Source: CAZVRZ01 sp964629965
Lineage (GTDB): Bacteria; Chloroflexota; Anaerolineae; Anaerolineales; UBA4823
DNA length: 21,402 bases
Assembly (NCBI GenBank): GCA_964629965.1
Contig: CAZVRZ010000092.1
Location: 1-21,402 of the forward strand
Direction of reading: 5' to 3'
The notes under the pieces are model-generated. The model searched no databases and was not told the origin of the DNA. It saw nothing but the letters and a program-made list of their open reading frames with translations. This document shows, in pieces, positions 11,164-20,600 of this stretch (positions within the stretch are counted from its first letter, which is position 1; the number at the start of each line of letters is the position of its first letter). The translations under genes and the position numbers were made by a program.

Positions 11164-13653
11164 TTATTTTACCGGATAGGCCCGGACTTTCCAGATCTCC
11201 TGGCAGTACTGCCGGATAGTGCGATCGGACGAGAAGAAGCCGCTGCGGGCGGAATTCAGGATAGAGCGGCGCGCCCACTCTTCTTGATCCTGGTAAACGC
11301 TGTCCACCTCTTCCTGGCGGGCAATATAGGCAGCGTAATCTGCCAGCAGCATGTATTCGTCATTGTGCAAAAGCTCGTCGATGATCGGGCGCAACAAGAA
11401 GCGGTTACCTGGCGAGAAGAAGCCGCTGCCTACCAGGTCCAGGGCGGCCTTCAGTTCCAGGTTGTTGTAGTAATGTTCCATCGGGCTGTAGCCGCTGATT
11501 TTCAGCACCCGCACTTCGTCTGTTGTCAATCCGAACAAAAAGAAATTCTCTGCACCTACCTTTTCGCGAATCTCGACATTGGCGCCGTCCAACGTGCCGA
11601 TGGTCAGCGCGCCGTTCAGGGCAAACTTCATGTTGCCTGTTCCGGAGGCTTCCTTGCCGGCTAGCGAGATTTGCTCTGAAAGCTCGGCTGCGGGATAGAT
11701 TGCCTCGCCCAGGGTCACATTAAAGTTCGGTACGAAAACTACCTTTAGCTGGTCTTTGACCAGTGAATCACTGTTGACTACCTCGGCCACCGAGTTGATC
11801 AACTTGATGATCAACTTGGCCGCCTGGTAACCCGGCGCGGCCTTGGCGCCAAAGATGAATGTGCGCGGCTGGATCTTGAGTTCTGGGTTGCTGCGCAGGC
11901 GGTTGTACAGCGTCAGAATGTGCAATGCTTTGAGAAGCTGACGCTTATATTCGTGCAGACGCTTAACCATCACATCGTAGAGTGAGTCAGGGTTGATTGT
12001 GATGCCGGTACGCTCGGCGATCACCTCGGCTAGGTGCACTTTGTTGGCATACTTGATCTGGCGCCATTCCTGGCGGAAGGCCTGGTCTGCGGCATAGGGC
12101 TCCAGGCCGCGCAGCTGCTCCAGGTCGCACAGCCAGCCATCGCCGATTGTACGGCTGATGAGATTGGAGAGCCGCGGGTTGGCCAGCTTGACAAAGCGGC
12201 GCGGCGAGACGCCGTTGGTTTTGTTATTGAACTTCTTAGGCCAAAACTCGGCAAAATCTTGCAGAACATACCGGCGCAGTAAATTGGTGTGCAGTTCGGC
12301 CACGCCGTTGATCGAAAAACAGCCCACCGCCGCCAGGTAAGCCATGCGCACCTTGCGTTCGGGCCATTCTTCGATGATTGACATGCGCGCCAGGCGTGGC
12401 AAATCATCTGGAAAGTGGCTGCGCACTTCTTCCAGGAAATTGTAATTGATGCGGTAGATGATCTCCAGGTGGCGCGGCAGCACCTGCTCGAACAGGCTGA
12501 GCGGCCATTTTTCCAGTGCTTCGGGCAGCAGGGTGTGGCAGGTGTAGGCGAATACCTGGCAGCACAAGCGCCAGGCTTGCTCCCATTCCAGCTTATGCTC
12601 GTCCACCAGCAGGCGCATCAGCTCTGGGATAGCCAGCACGGGGTGGGTGTCGTTGATCTGGATCACCACCCGGCTGGGTAGTTCATCCCAGCCTTGGGAA
12701 AAGGCGAGGTAGCGGCGCAAGATATCTTGCAAAGAACAGGTGACGAAGAAATATTCCTGGCGCAAGCGCAGTTCGCGCCCTTGCGGTGTGTTATCGTTGG
12801 GATACAGCACCTTGCTGATGTTCTCGGAAGAGATCTTTTGCTCGGCGGCGCGGGTGTAATCGCCCACATCGAATAGCTGGAAGTCAAATTCCTTGCTGGC
12901 CTTGGCGCGCCACAGGCGCAGCAGGTTCACAGCCTTGGTCTGGTAACCAGGCACCATCATATGCGCCGGTTCGCCCATGATGGTCTCGGCCGGGATCCAA
13001 CGCACCTGCTCGCGTCCGTCCTCATCCTTGTAGCGCTCGGTGTGCCCGCCATAACCTACCCGCACCCGGTTGTCGGGCTGCGGAAATTCCCACGGGTTGC
13101 CATAAGACAGCCACTGATCTGGGCTTTCCACCTGCCAGCCGTCGCGAAAAGACTGTGCAAAGATGCCGAATTCATAATTGATGCCGTAAGCTACACTGGG
13201 GATTTCCAGCGTGGCCAGCGAATCCAGGAAGCAGGCTGCCAGCCGGCCCAAGCCGCCGTTGCCCAGGGCGGGCTCAGGCTCCAAGGCGATCAGCGCATCC
13301 AGGTCATAACCCAGTTCGGTCAGCGCCTGGCGCGCCAGATCTTCGATCCCGGCGTACAACAAGTTTTGCGTGATCTGTCGCCCGGGCAGGTATTCCGCCG
13401 AAAGGTAATAGACGAACTTGGGCTGCTCGTTCAAATATGACTCGATCGTTGCCCGCCAATTGTCGGTAATATAATCGCGCACGGTCTGCGCCAGGGCGAT
13501 ATAAACATCCTTGGGGGTGGCGGTGGGTGCGCCCTGCCCGCGTTTGTAATACAGGTTGTCCGCCAGGGCGGTTTTGAAAGCCTCCACCGTCCGCGCCGCC
13601 CGGAGGTTGCCCGGCAGGTCGGCCAATTTAGTCTTTTTTACATTTGCCATCAT
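11164..13653 (-). CDS. glgP: Glycogen/starch/alpha-glucan phosphorylase
   Basis: An 829-residue cytoplasmic enzyme of the usual family length. It releases glucose 1-phosphate from alpha-1,4-glucans using phosphate and pyridoxal phosphate. The PLP-lysine signature EASGTGNMK is intact with Lys676. Also present are EPEPALGNGGLGRLAACFLDS near the N-terminus, QINDTHP in the middle, NNKTNGVSPRRF, and KRLHEYKRQLL. The start could be either of two adjacent ATGs (13653 or 13650) after AAGGAAGG; the second has the better spacing. No glycogen synthesis or debranching gene is in the window. The next gene downstream has its own promoter, so this one seems to be transcribed alone. Confidence 0.97.
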   Translation of the reverse strand: MMANVKKTKLADLPGNLRAARTVEAFKTALADNLYYKRGQGAPTATPKDVYIALAQTVRDYITDNWRATIESYLNEQPKFVYYLSAEYLPGRQITQNLLYAGIEDLARQALTELGYDLDALIALEPEPALGNGGLGRLAACFLDSLATLEIPSVAYGINYEFGIFAQSFRDGWQVESPDQWLSYGNPWEFPQPDNRVRVGYGGHTERYKDEDGREQVRWIPAETIMGEPAHMMVPGYQTKAVNLLRLWRAKASKEFDFQLFDVGDYTRAAEQKISSENISKVLYPNDNTPQGRELRLRQEYFFVTCSLQDILRRYLAFSQGWDELPSRVVIQINDTHPVLAIPELMRLLVDEHKLEWEQAWRLCCQVFAYTCHTLLPEALEKWPLSLFEQVLPRHLEIIYRINYNFLEEVRSHFPDDLPRLARMSIIEEWPERKVRMAYLAAVGCFSINGVAELHTNLLRRYVLQDFAEFWPKKFNNKTNGVSPRRFVKLANPRLSNLISRTIGDGWLCDLEQLRGLEPYAADQAFRQEWRQIKYANKVHLAEVIAERTGITINPDSLYDVMVKRLHEYKRQLLKALHILTLYNRLRSNPELKIQPRTFIFGAKAAPGYQAAKLIIKLINSVAEVVNSDSLVKDQLKVVFVPNFNVTLGEAIYPAAELSEQISLAGKEASGTGNMKFALNGALTIGTLDGANVEIREKVGAENFFLFGLTTDEVRVLKISGYSPMEHYYNNLELKAALDLVGSGFFSPGNRFLLRPIIDELLHNDEYMLLADYAAYIARQEEVDSVYQDQEEWARRSILNSARSGFFSSDRTIRQYCQEIWKVRAYPVK

Positions 13654-13764
13654 AGCCTTCCTTTCCCTAGACTCTATTCTAACATCGAATAGCCGCCAGG
13701 AATCCTGTTATACTTGTTTTCCGGCGCAGGTGCCTATCTTCCCATTAAGGAAAACGTTCGTTCT

Positions 13765-14913
13765 GTGCACTTTTTATTAAAATTCCTGTACTTTATCATC
13801 TGGGTCGCCGTCGGCTCTTTTTTTCCTTTTATCTCTGTATACTATTACGATATTGGCTTGACCGGCACGCAGATCGGTGTGATCGGCATGGTCAACTCGC
13901 TGATCGGGGCTATCTCAGCTACCCTGTGGGGTATGTTTTACGATCGCACCGGCCGGCTGCGGCTGATGCTGGCCATTACCTGCCTGGGCGGCGGCGCGGC
14001 CTGCCTGCTGTTGGCGCGGGCCGATTCGTTCATGCCCATCTTGCTTTCGGCCGCGCTGATGAACTTCTTCGTCGCGCCGGCGTTGCCCCTGCTTGACAGC
14101 CTGACGGTGCGTACCCTGGGCCAGAACTCATCTCGTTACGGTGAATATCGCCTGTGGGGCACCGTTGGTTTCATGGTCACCAGTTCCACTGCCGGCTACC
14201 TGTTCGATTGGTGGGGCATGTCCGTTATGTTTTACATCTACGCCATCGGTTTGGTTTTCTTCATGCTGATCGGTTTCCGTCTCGGCAATCCCGCCATCAA
14301 GCTTTCCAGTTCGCCGCTAGCTGGCCTGAAAAATATGATGCGCCAGACAACCTGGTTGGTCTTTGCCGCCAGTATTTTCCTGCTGTGGCTGGCCACTTCT
14401 GGCGCTATCAGTTTCCTGGGTGTGTTCGTCAAGCAAATGGGGGGCACGGCCAAGTTGGTCGGATTGGCTTCCACTGTGGCTGCTGCCACCGAGATCCCTC
14501 TGCTGCTCAAAAGCTCCTGGCTGCTGAACCGTTTTGGCGCCAGGAACCTGACTAGCATTTCTTTCGCCATGTATTCCGTGCGCCTGCTGCTCTATTCCAT
14601 GATGCCTGCTCCTGAGTGGGCGCCCTGGATCAACCTGATCAACGGCTTTTCGTATATTCCCTTCCTGATCGGCACGGTGGCCTATGCCAACGAACTGGCT
14701 CCTGAAAACCTCAAATCATCCAGCATTGGCCTGCTGACCACGGTGCTTAGCCTGGCAGGCATGGTAGGCATATTGGTGGGCGGCTGGTTATTCGATAGCG
14801 TTGGCCCAAACGCCCAGTACCGCATCCTGGCGGTGGTCTGCCTGGCGGCTTTTGGCCTGTTCTGGCTGGGCTTGGCCTATCACCAGAAAAGGCTGCGAGC
14901 AGAAACTTCCTAA
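13765..14913 (+). CDS. Major facilitator superfamily transporter
   Basis: A membrane protein of about 382 residues with around 12 hydrophobic segments. The first helix (FLLKFLYFIIWVAVGSFFPF) followed by GLTGTQIGVIGM resembles the LacY/nucleoside-permease-like MFS_1 group. WGMFYDRTGRLRLM after the second helix is the MFS loop 2-3 motif, and GGWLFD near the end is its counterpart in the second half. Substrate unknown. The frame is open from a TTG at 13714, but that codon overlaps a TATACT -10-like box (13709-13714); GTG at 13765, with AAGGA 13 nt upstream and the first helix directly after it, is more likely. It is divergent from the phosphorylase and could carry a sugar, but nothing in the sequence shows that. 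Confidence 0.85.
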   Translation: MHFLLKFLYFIIWVAVGSFFPFISVYYYDIGLTGTQIGVIGMVNSLIGAISATLWGMFYDRTGRLRLMLAITCLGGGAACLLLARADSFMPILLSAALMNFFVAPALPLLDSLTVRTLGQNSSRYGEYRLWGTVGFMVTSSTAGYLFDWWGMSVMFYIYAIGLVFFMLIGFRLGNPAIKLSSSPLAGLKNMMRQTTWLVFAASIFLLWLATSGAISFLGVFVKQMGGTAKLVGLASTVAAATEIPLLLKSSWLLNRFGARNLTSISFAMYSVRLLLYSMMPAPEWAPWINLINGFSYIPFLIGTVAYANELAPENLKSSSIGLLTTVLSLAGMVGILVGGWLFDSVGPNAQYRILAVVCLAAFGLFWLGLAYHQKRLRAETS

Positions 14914-14924
14914 GTGCTCCCGGC

Positions 14925-15620
14925 TTACTGCGAGTTGGCTTGCAGATAAACCTCTTCGTAAGGTTGTAAGACCACCCAGCCGTTGCCAGTGAACTTGAGC
15001 TGGATGCTCTCGCCGCTGCCGCGACCCAGCAGGGTTTTGAAAGAGATATCCGTGTGGATGTCTGGCGAAAGCGATCCCGACCAGGCTACTGTGGCATTGG
15101 GGTCGGTGAAGACCGGTCTTTCCGGCGTCACCTGCAACGTAAGCGGCTCATAATGCGTGGTGATGGCAATCATGCCGTTGCCACTCAGGCGTATATTGAA
15201 TAACCCACCGGTCAGCATGCCTGCTACGCGTCGCATCATGGTGATGTCCCAACGGATGCCGTCTTCAAAGGCCAGCAAGTCATTGCCGTTGACGTGGATG
15301 GTCTCACCTTGCAGCTTCAAGATCTGCACTTTTTTGCCCTTCTCTGCCAGGTACACACGCCCCTGGCCTTCGGCCTTCATCATTGTATTGCCTTCACCGG
15401 TGACCATCTTCTTGAGCATGCGCTCGATGCCATGTTCCAATATCCCTTCGCGGATAAATTTGACCTGCCCGGTGTAGGCGATCATCGAGCCGGCCTTGGC
15501 CCACACGCGCCCCTTTAGGTTAACCTCCAAAATATATGGATTCTCTAGCTCGAAGGGCTGGTTGGCCCGCTCATCCTGAGCGGTAGCGTTGACGAAATCG
15601 GTAATGGTGTGTTCTGACAT
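14925..15620 (-). CDS. AIM24 family protein
   Basis: A 231-residue protein with the all-beta pattern of the AIM24/TIGR00266-like family: ILEVNLKGRVWAKAGSMIAYTG near the start, GEGNTMMKAEGQGRVYLAEKG in the middle, and GSGESIQLKFTGNGWVVLQPYEE at the end. No signal peptide or membrane segment is visible, so it is probably cytoplasmic. The bacterial role of the family is poorly known. The start at 15620 has AAGGAG 8 nt upstream. It ends 11 nt from the stop of the convergent transporter gene and has a promoter of its own. Confidence 0.85.
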   Translation of the reverse strand: MSEHTITDFVNATAQDERANQPFELENPYILEVNLKGRVWAKAGSMIAYTGQVKFIREGILEHGIERMLKKMVTGEGNTMMKAEGQGRVYLAEKGKKVQILKLQGETIHVNGNDLLAFEDGIRWDITMMRRVAGMLTGGLFNIRLSGNGMIAITTHYEPLTLQVTPERPVFTDPNATVAWSGSLSPDIHTDISFKTLLGRGSGESIQLKFTGNGWVVLQPYEEVYLQANSQ

Positions 15621-15655
15621 AGGAGTTCTCCTTTTATAAAGTAATCGCTCATCCC

Positions 15656-15684
15656 TTTATATATCGATTTGCATATTTTGTAAA
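15656..15684 (-). promoter_or_regulatory. Promoter of the AIM24-family gene
   Basis: On the minus strand TTTACA (15684-15679) and TATAAA (15661-15656) are 17 bp apart, each one base from consensus. Transcription would start near 15649, giving a leader of about 28 nt that contains the AAGGAG site. The rest of the 237-bp divergent region (to 15857) holds a TATACT at 15760-15765 facing the beta-helix gene, with no convincing -35, and nothing else that can be supported. Confidence 0.65.
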
Positions 15685-15857
15685 TCTTTTGGCGATGATG
15701 CTGCTCGAACAGCCCTTTTCTCCACTTCTGCGACCCTTTCTGCACAAATTCCGCTACAATATACTTAAGCTATATCTAAATGTTCGGAGAGCGTAGTTCG
15801 AGGCAAGATTAGGCGTGATTCTATCTTTCAGAGTCAATGGGGAAAGGATGATGAGCT

Positions 15858-17663
15858 ATGAAGAAGCGGTGGATATTGTTGGGAAGTGTTATTTTGAGCG
15901 GCTTGTTCCTGGCGGCCTTTTCTTTGCGCTGGACTGCTTGGCAGCCGGTGCGGGCCGCGGCTGCCGCCCAGGTGCTCTACGTGGATCATGAAGGGATGTG
16001 CAACAGCCAGATGCCCTGCTTGACTCATCCGCAGCAGGCCGTGGATGCCGCCTCGCCGGGCGATGTCATTAAGATGCAGGCCGATACGTTTACTGCTACC
16101 TCCCTTAACGGTGGTACTACCCAGCTCCTGTATCTTGATAAAAACCTGACCCTGATCGGCGGTTATGACGAAACTTACCAGGAACCGCCTCAAGATTCTA
16201 GTTTTACCACCTTTTCCCCGGAGCCGGCCAACCGGATCATTTACGTAGCGCCGAATATTTCAGTTACCTTGAGCAACCTGCTGCTGACGGGGGGCGATTA
16301 CAACGTCAACCCCGGCACCGCTATGCATATTGAGAATGCCATGGTCACGCTGCGCTCCAGCACGATCATCTCCAATACCGGCAACGCCTGTCCGGGAGTG
16401 TACGCCTGGAGCTCGTTGGTGAAGCTTGAACAAAACGAATTCTCCGGCAACGTTAGCAATGGCCCGGGTGGAGCTATCTGCCTGGATTATGCGGACAACG
16501 ACAGCCGGGTGGCGCTCAACCGGATCTATCGCAATTCCGCCAATGAGGCTACCGCCATGAGACTGGATAACTCCAATCTTCAGATCGAGGCCAACAAGAT
16601 CTACGACAACTATGCTGTGAGTGGATCGACTGCCGGTATCTGGATGCATGGCGGGTCTTATTTTCTGGCCAATAATTACCTGGGAGATAACCGATCGGTA
16701 ACCGCCCCCAGCGCCCTTCACCTGACATCTGCGGGTTCGGCCTTTATGCTGCACAATACATTCAAGGATAATCAGGCCGATGATCTCAGCCACGTCATCC
16801 AGATCGACGCTAGCGGCAATGCAACGATGTATAACAATATCCTTGTCAGCGGCGAAACCCTGGGAGTCTATGTGGGCGATGCGGGCTTTCTGACCGCCGA
16901 TACCAATTTGTTCTACGGTGTGACGCCGGTCGGCAGTGCTACGGGGGGCATAGTGGTTCTTTCGAATACGATCGAAGCCGACCCATTGCTTGATACGATT
17001 GTATCCTATGCCATCTCGCCCGACTCGCCTGCCGAAGGCCGGGCTTTGCAAATGATTGGGATTGATATCGATGGCCGCCTGCGACCGGTGGGCAGCGGCC
17101 CTGACCTGGGGGCGATGGAGGCGCTCGCCTCGCATGCCGTTACCACCACCCAGGACGCGCTGGTGGATTTTGCCGATCCCTCTGGCCTGACGACCACGGT
17201 ATTCATCCCGGCGAACACTTTCACCGGCTGCCTGAACCTGCTCTACAGCGCCTTGCAGGCGCCGGGATATTCGTTCTCCGACACACTGAAATTTGCTGGG
17301 CGCGCTTTTGATATCGAAACGGGCTGCATCTATCAAGCGCAGGTTGCGGTCTACCTGCCGCTGTTGGCGCGCTCCTCCGGAACACTCCATTTCGGCGAGC
17401 CCTTGCCTGTCGCCCAACCACCTGATCCCCTGGCAACTGCCCAACAGCTCACCAACCCGGTGACGATCACCCTGGGCTATGCCCACGGAGATGTGGTGAA
17501 TATCGATGAAAATTTCCTGCGGTTATACTTCTGGAATGGGCAGGATTGGGTAGACGCTGCTACTACTTGCACGCCAGCCTCACTCTACCGCCGCAACCCG
17601 CTCACCAACCAGATCGAGGTGGCCATTTGCCATCTCAGCCGCTTTGGCCTGGGCGGGCATTAG
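15858..17663 (+). CDS. Secreted right-handed beta-helix (pectate-lyase-like fold) protein
   Basis: A 601-residue exported protein. Residues 1-37 form a signal peptide (MKKR, hydrophobic core, Ala-rich end). The mature part begins LYVDHEG and has a low-information repeat pattern typical of parallel beta-helices from about 60 to 400 (repeats such as IENAMVTLRSSTI, LEQNEFSGN, LQIEANKIYDN, FMLHNTFKDN). It ends in the PDLGAME signature seen in choice-of-anchor-Q type proteins. A spacer contains VYLPLLARS (498-506), followed by a C-terminal module with DENFLRLYFWNGQDWVD and CHLSRFGLGG. No catalytic residues can be assigned; surface binding or polysaccharide contact is an inference. AAGG lies 10 nt before the ATG. 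Its last 29 bp overlap the 3' end of the convergent cyclase gene. Confidence 0.8.
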   Translation: MKKRWILLGSVILSGLFLAAFSLRWTAWQPVRAAAAAQVLYVDHEGMCNSQMPCLTHPQQAVDAASPGDVIKMQADTFTATSLNGGTTQLLYLDKNLTLIGGYDETYQEPPQDSSFTTFSPEPANRIIYVAPNISVTLSNLLLTGGDYNVNPGTAMHIENAMVTLRSSTIISNTGNACPGVYAWSSLVKLEQNEFSGNVSNGPGGAICLDYADNDSRVALNRIYRNSANEATAMRLDNSNLQIEANKIYDNYAVSGSTAGIWMHGGSYFLANNYLGDNRSVTAPSALHLTSAGSAFMLHNTFKDNQADDLSHVIQIDASGNATMYNNILVSGETLGVYVGDAGFLTADTNLFYGVTPVGSATGGIVVLSNTIEADPLLDTIVSYAISPDSPAEGRALQMIGIDIDGRLRPVGSGPDLGAMEALASHAVTTTQDALVDFADPSGLTTTVFIPANTFTGCLNLLYSALQAPGYSFSDTLKFAGRAFDIETGCIYQAQVAVYLPLLARSSGTLHFGEPLPVAQPPDPLATAQQLTNPVTITLGYAHGDVVNIDENFLRLYFWNGQDWVDAATTCTPASLYRRNPLTNQIEVAICHLSRFGLGGH

Positions 17664-20600
17664 CCTGCGTACAGATCTGGCGGTGCAGCGGAATTTCCTG
17701 CAGGTAATCGTGCCGCATGGACTCGTCCACAATGCGGGCGGCCCACGATTGCAACAGCGCATGCCCACTGCGCAGCGCCTGGCTGGCTTTTTCTGCCTCG
17801 CCCAGTGCCTGGTAGATCTGCCAGGCGTTCCAGTATACCCGCAGTGGGTATTCCACGCCTTCGAGTCCGTTGGCGGCGATCCACTCCAGTGCTTGCTCGA
17901 TGTACCGGCGCCCTGCTTCCATGTTATGCTCTGCCAGGGCGCAGCGTGCCAATCCTGCCAGGTTATCCACCACCAGAGCCGGCTGGCCTAGTTCCTGCCG
18001 GATCAGGCTGGCTTGCTGGTGTGCCTGGCGGGCTGACTCGTACTGCTGCGCTTCTTCCAGCGCCAGTCCCAGTGCAGCCAGGGCGTAGCCCTCTCCCACC
18101 CGGTCTTCCATCTCCCGGCTGATCTCCACTGCCCGGCGCGCCTGTTCGATGGCTGCCTGTGCTTCACCCAAGTCGCACAGCACCAGCGCCACGTTGTTAG
18201 CTGCCAATCCTTCACCCAGCTTCGATTGCACTTCCCTTGCCATCACGGCAGCCTGCTCGAATTCCTGCCGGGCGGTAGCGAGTTGGCCCAGCGTGTGATG
18301 GATGTTCGCCAGGTTGTTCAGCGCGATCATCTCGCTGCGCCGGTCGCCGATATCTCGATAGATCTGCCTCGCTTGCCAGCCGTTCTTCTCTGCCTGTACG
18401 AACATGCCCAGCGCATGGTAAGTGCCGGTCAGGTCGCGCAGCCGGTTGGCTTCGCCGCGCCGGTCTTCCAGTTCGCGGCTGATCTTCAACGACTGCTCGA
18501 ATAGTTCAACCGACCGCTCGCAGTCGCCTTTCAGGTAATAGACAAGGCCCAGGTCATGTAGACTGCTGGCCAGGCTGCGCCGCTCCTGGCTTTCTTCGGC
18601 CAGGCGCCGCGCCTGTTCCAACGCCTGGATAGCCGGTTCGAAGCTGCCCAAATTAGTCCAGGCGATGCCTAGTTCCAGCAGCGCCTCCAATTCCAGGCGC
18701 CTGTCACCCGCCTGGCGCACAAGCTTCAGAGCCTGTTCCGCCGCCGGTTGGGCCGCGGCGTAATCATCCACCATGCGGTCATAATGCGCCTGGCGCAGGC
18801 GCGCTTCTGCTTGCCGGACAAGGCAGCCCATGGCCTGCGCCGTCTCTTCCAACGCGGCCAGGTCTTTGACTTGAGCTTCTCTCTGCCCGGTCAGGTCATA
18901 AACCGCCTCGCGCGCCAGCAGCAATCCCCAGCGCGTCTCGTTGCCGGCCGTTTGCGACTGTGCATCCAGCAGCTTCAGCGCCCGGCTGAAATACTGCTCG
19001 GCTTCGGCATTGGCATAACGGCTGGCGGCTTGCCTGCCGGCGGCTTGCAAGTAGGGCAGCGCCTGCTCCGCCTGCCCGGTCTGCTCCAGGTGCCCGGCGA
19101 TCAAACCGTCGAGCCCGGCCTTCTTGCCCAGCCCGACCAGCCAATCGGCCGCCCAGGAGTGGTATTGGCGGCGAATCTTCTTCAGAATGCTCTCATAGGC
19201 CACATCTCGCAGGGCGGCGTGCTTGAAGGTGTACTCGGCAGCGCCTACAGCCTGCGAGGTTTCCAGGTGATAGATGATCTCGCGCTCACGCAGCGCCTGC
19301 AGCCACCGTTCCACCGTGATTTTCTCTGTCGCAGCGGCCTCTTCGCCGGCGCGCCGGGCAATGTATGCCACTGCCTGATCCCAAAAGACCCGCCCCACCA
19401 CTGCCGCCTGCTGTACTGCTATGCGCTCATCTACCGGCAGCCCGTCCAGGCGAGCTTGCAAGATACCTGCCAGCGTGGGCGGCAAGCTGAGTCCATCTAG
19501 GTTGGTGGCGCTCACCTGCCACTGATCCCTATCCTTGACGATCAAGCCTTGCTGCACCAGCACCTTGATCGTCTCTTCCACGAACAGCGGATTGCCCTCT
19601 GCGGCGCTGGCGATCTGCTCGCGCAGCCCAGGGGGCAGGGATGGCGCCTTCTTCAGCACTTCTTCCACCAGGCGGCGCGTCTCGCGCGGCGTGAGCAAGG
19701 ACAGATGAACACGTTGGTGGTGAGCCTCGCCCTCGCCCCAATGCGGGCGGCGCTCGAATAGGGTCGGGCGCGCCAGGCTGATGATCAGCATCCCCCCGTC
19801 TGATTCGCCGTGACTATGCTGTCCGCGGCGCGACAGGCGGCCCAACAACTCCAGCGAGCTGTCATCGGCCCAATGAATGTCTTCCAGCAGCAGCGTGGGC
19901 AGGCGCTTGCCGCTCCCCGCCGTTCTGGCCTGGAAGAAATCCAGCAGATACCCTTCGGCGCGGTCATGCACTTCTTGCGCATCGGGCTGCGGTCCCAGGT
20001 GTGGGCTGCCGAGAAAATCGAAACCCAGCAGTTCACCTATCCAATGCGCCTGCGCTTCTGCCTCGGGCAAGCCGGGCAGCGCGGCTTTGTATTGTTCCAC
20101 AAAGCGTTCCTGCCGCCTTTCGGGCGCTTCGCCCTCTGCCAATCCGAAGGATTGCATGAACAGGTCGCGCCATAATGCGTAGGGCGTGGACTGCATCTCG
20201 GCGCGCGAATTTCCCCGCCAAAACACTGCCGGCTGCGACTGGTCGGTCTCCAGCCAGCGCTCGAATTCTAACAGCAGGCGGCTTTTGCCCACCCCTGGCT
20301 CACCGATGATGGTCACCGTTTTGCGCTCACCATCCTCCACCGCGGCCGCAAACGCCTCTTGCAGGCTTCTCAGCTCTGCCTCGCGGCCGATCATGCGGGT
20401 TTCTACCCCTTCCACGCCGCGGCTCAGGTTGCGAAAGCCGCGCTTGCGTTCGCCGTGTACCAGGAAGGTGTCCACCGGCTCCGTCTTGCCCTTGACGTAC
20501 AGCGGTGGCTGTGCCTCCAGATCGAAGGAGGCGCGCACCCGCTCGTAGGTATCGCTCCCGATCAACACGCCGCCGGGTGGGGCGTTTTGCTCCAGGCGCG

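Noticed and set aside
13714..13764. TTG at 13714 as the transporter start
   Set aside because: It overlaps a TATACT box, lacks a ribosome binding site, and adds a polar stretch before the first membrane helix; GTG at 13765 fits better.
16260..17486. A 408-codon minus-strand open frame inside the beta-helix gene
   Set aside because: It has no ribosome binding site or motif, and the plus-strand frame has a signal peptide and a clear repeat pattern.
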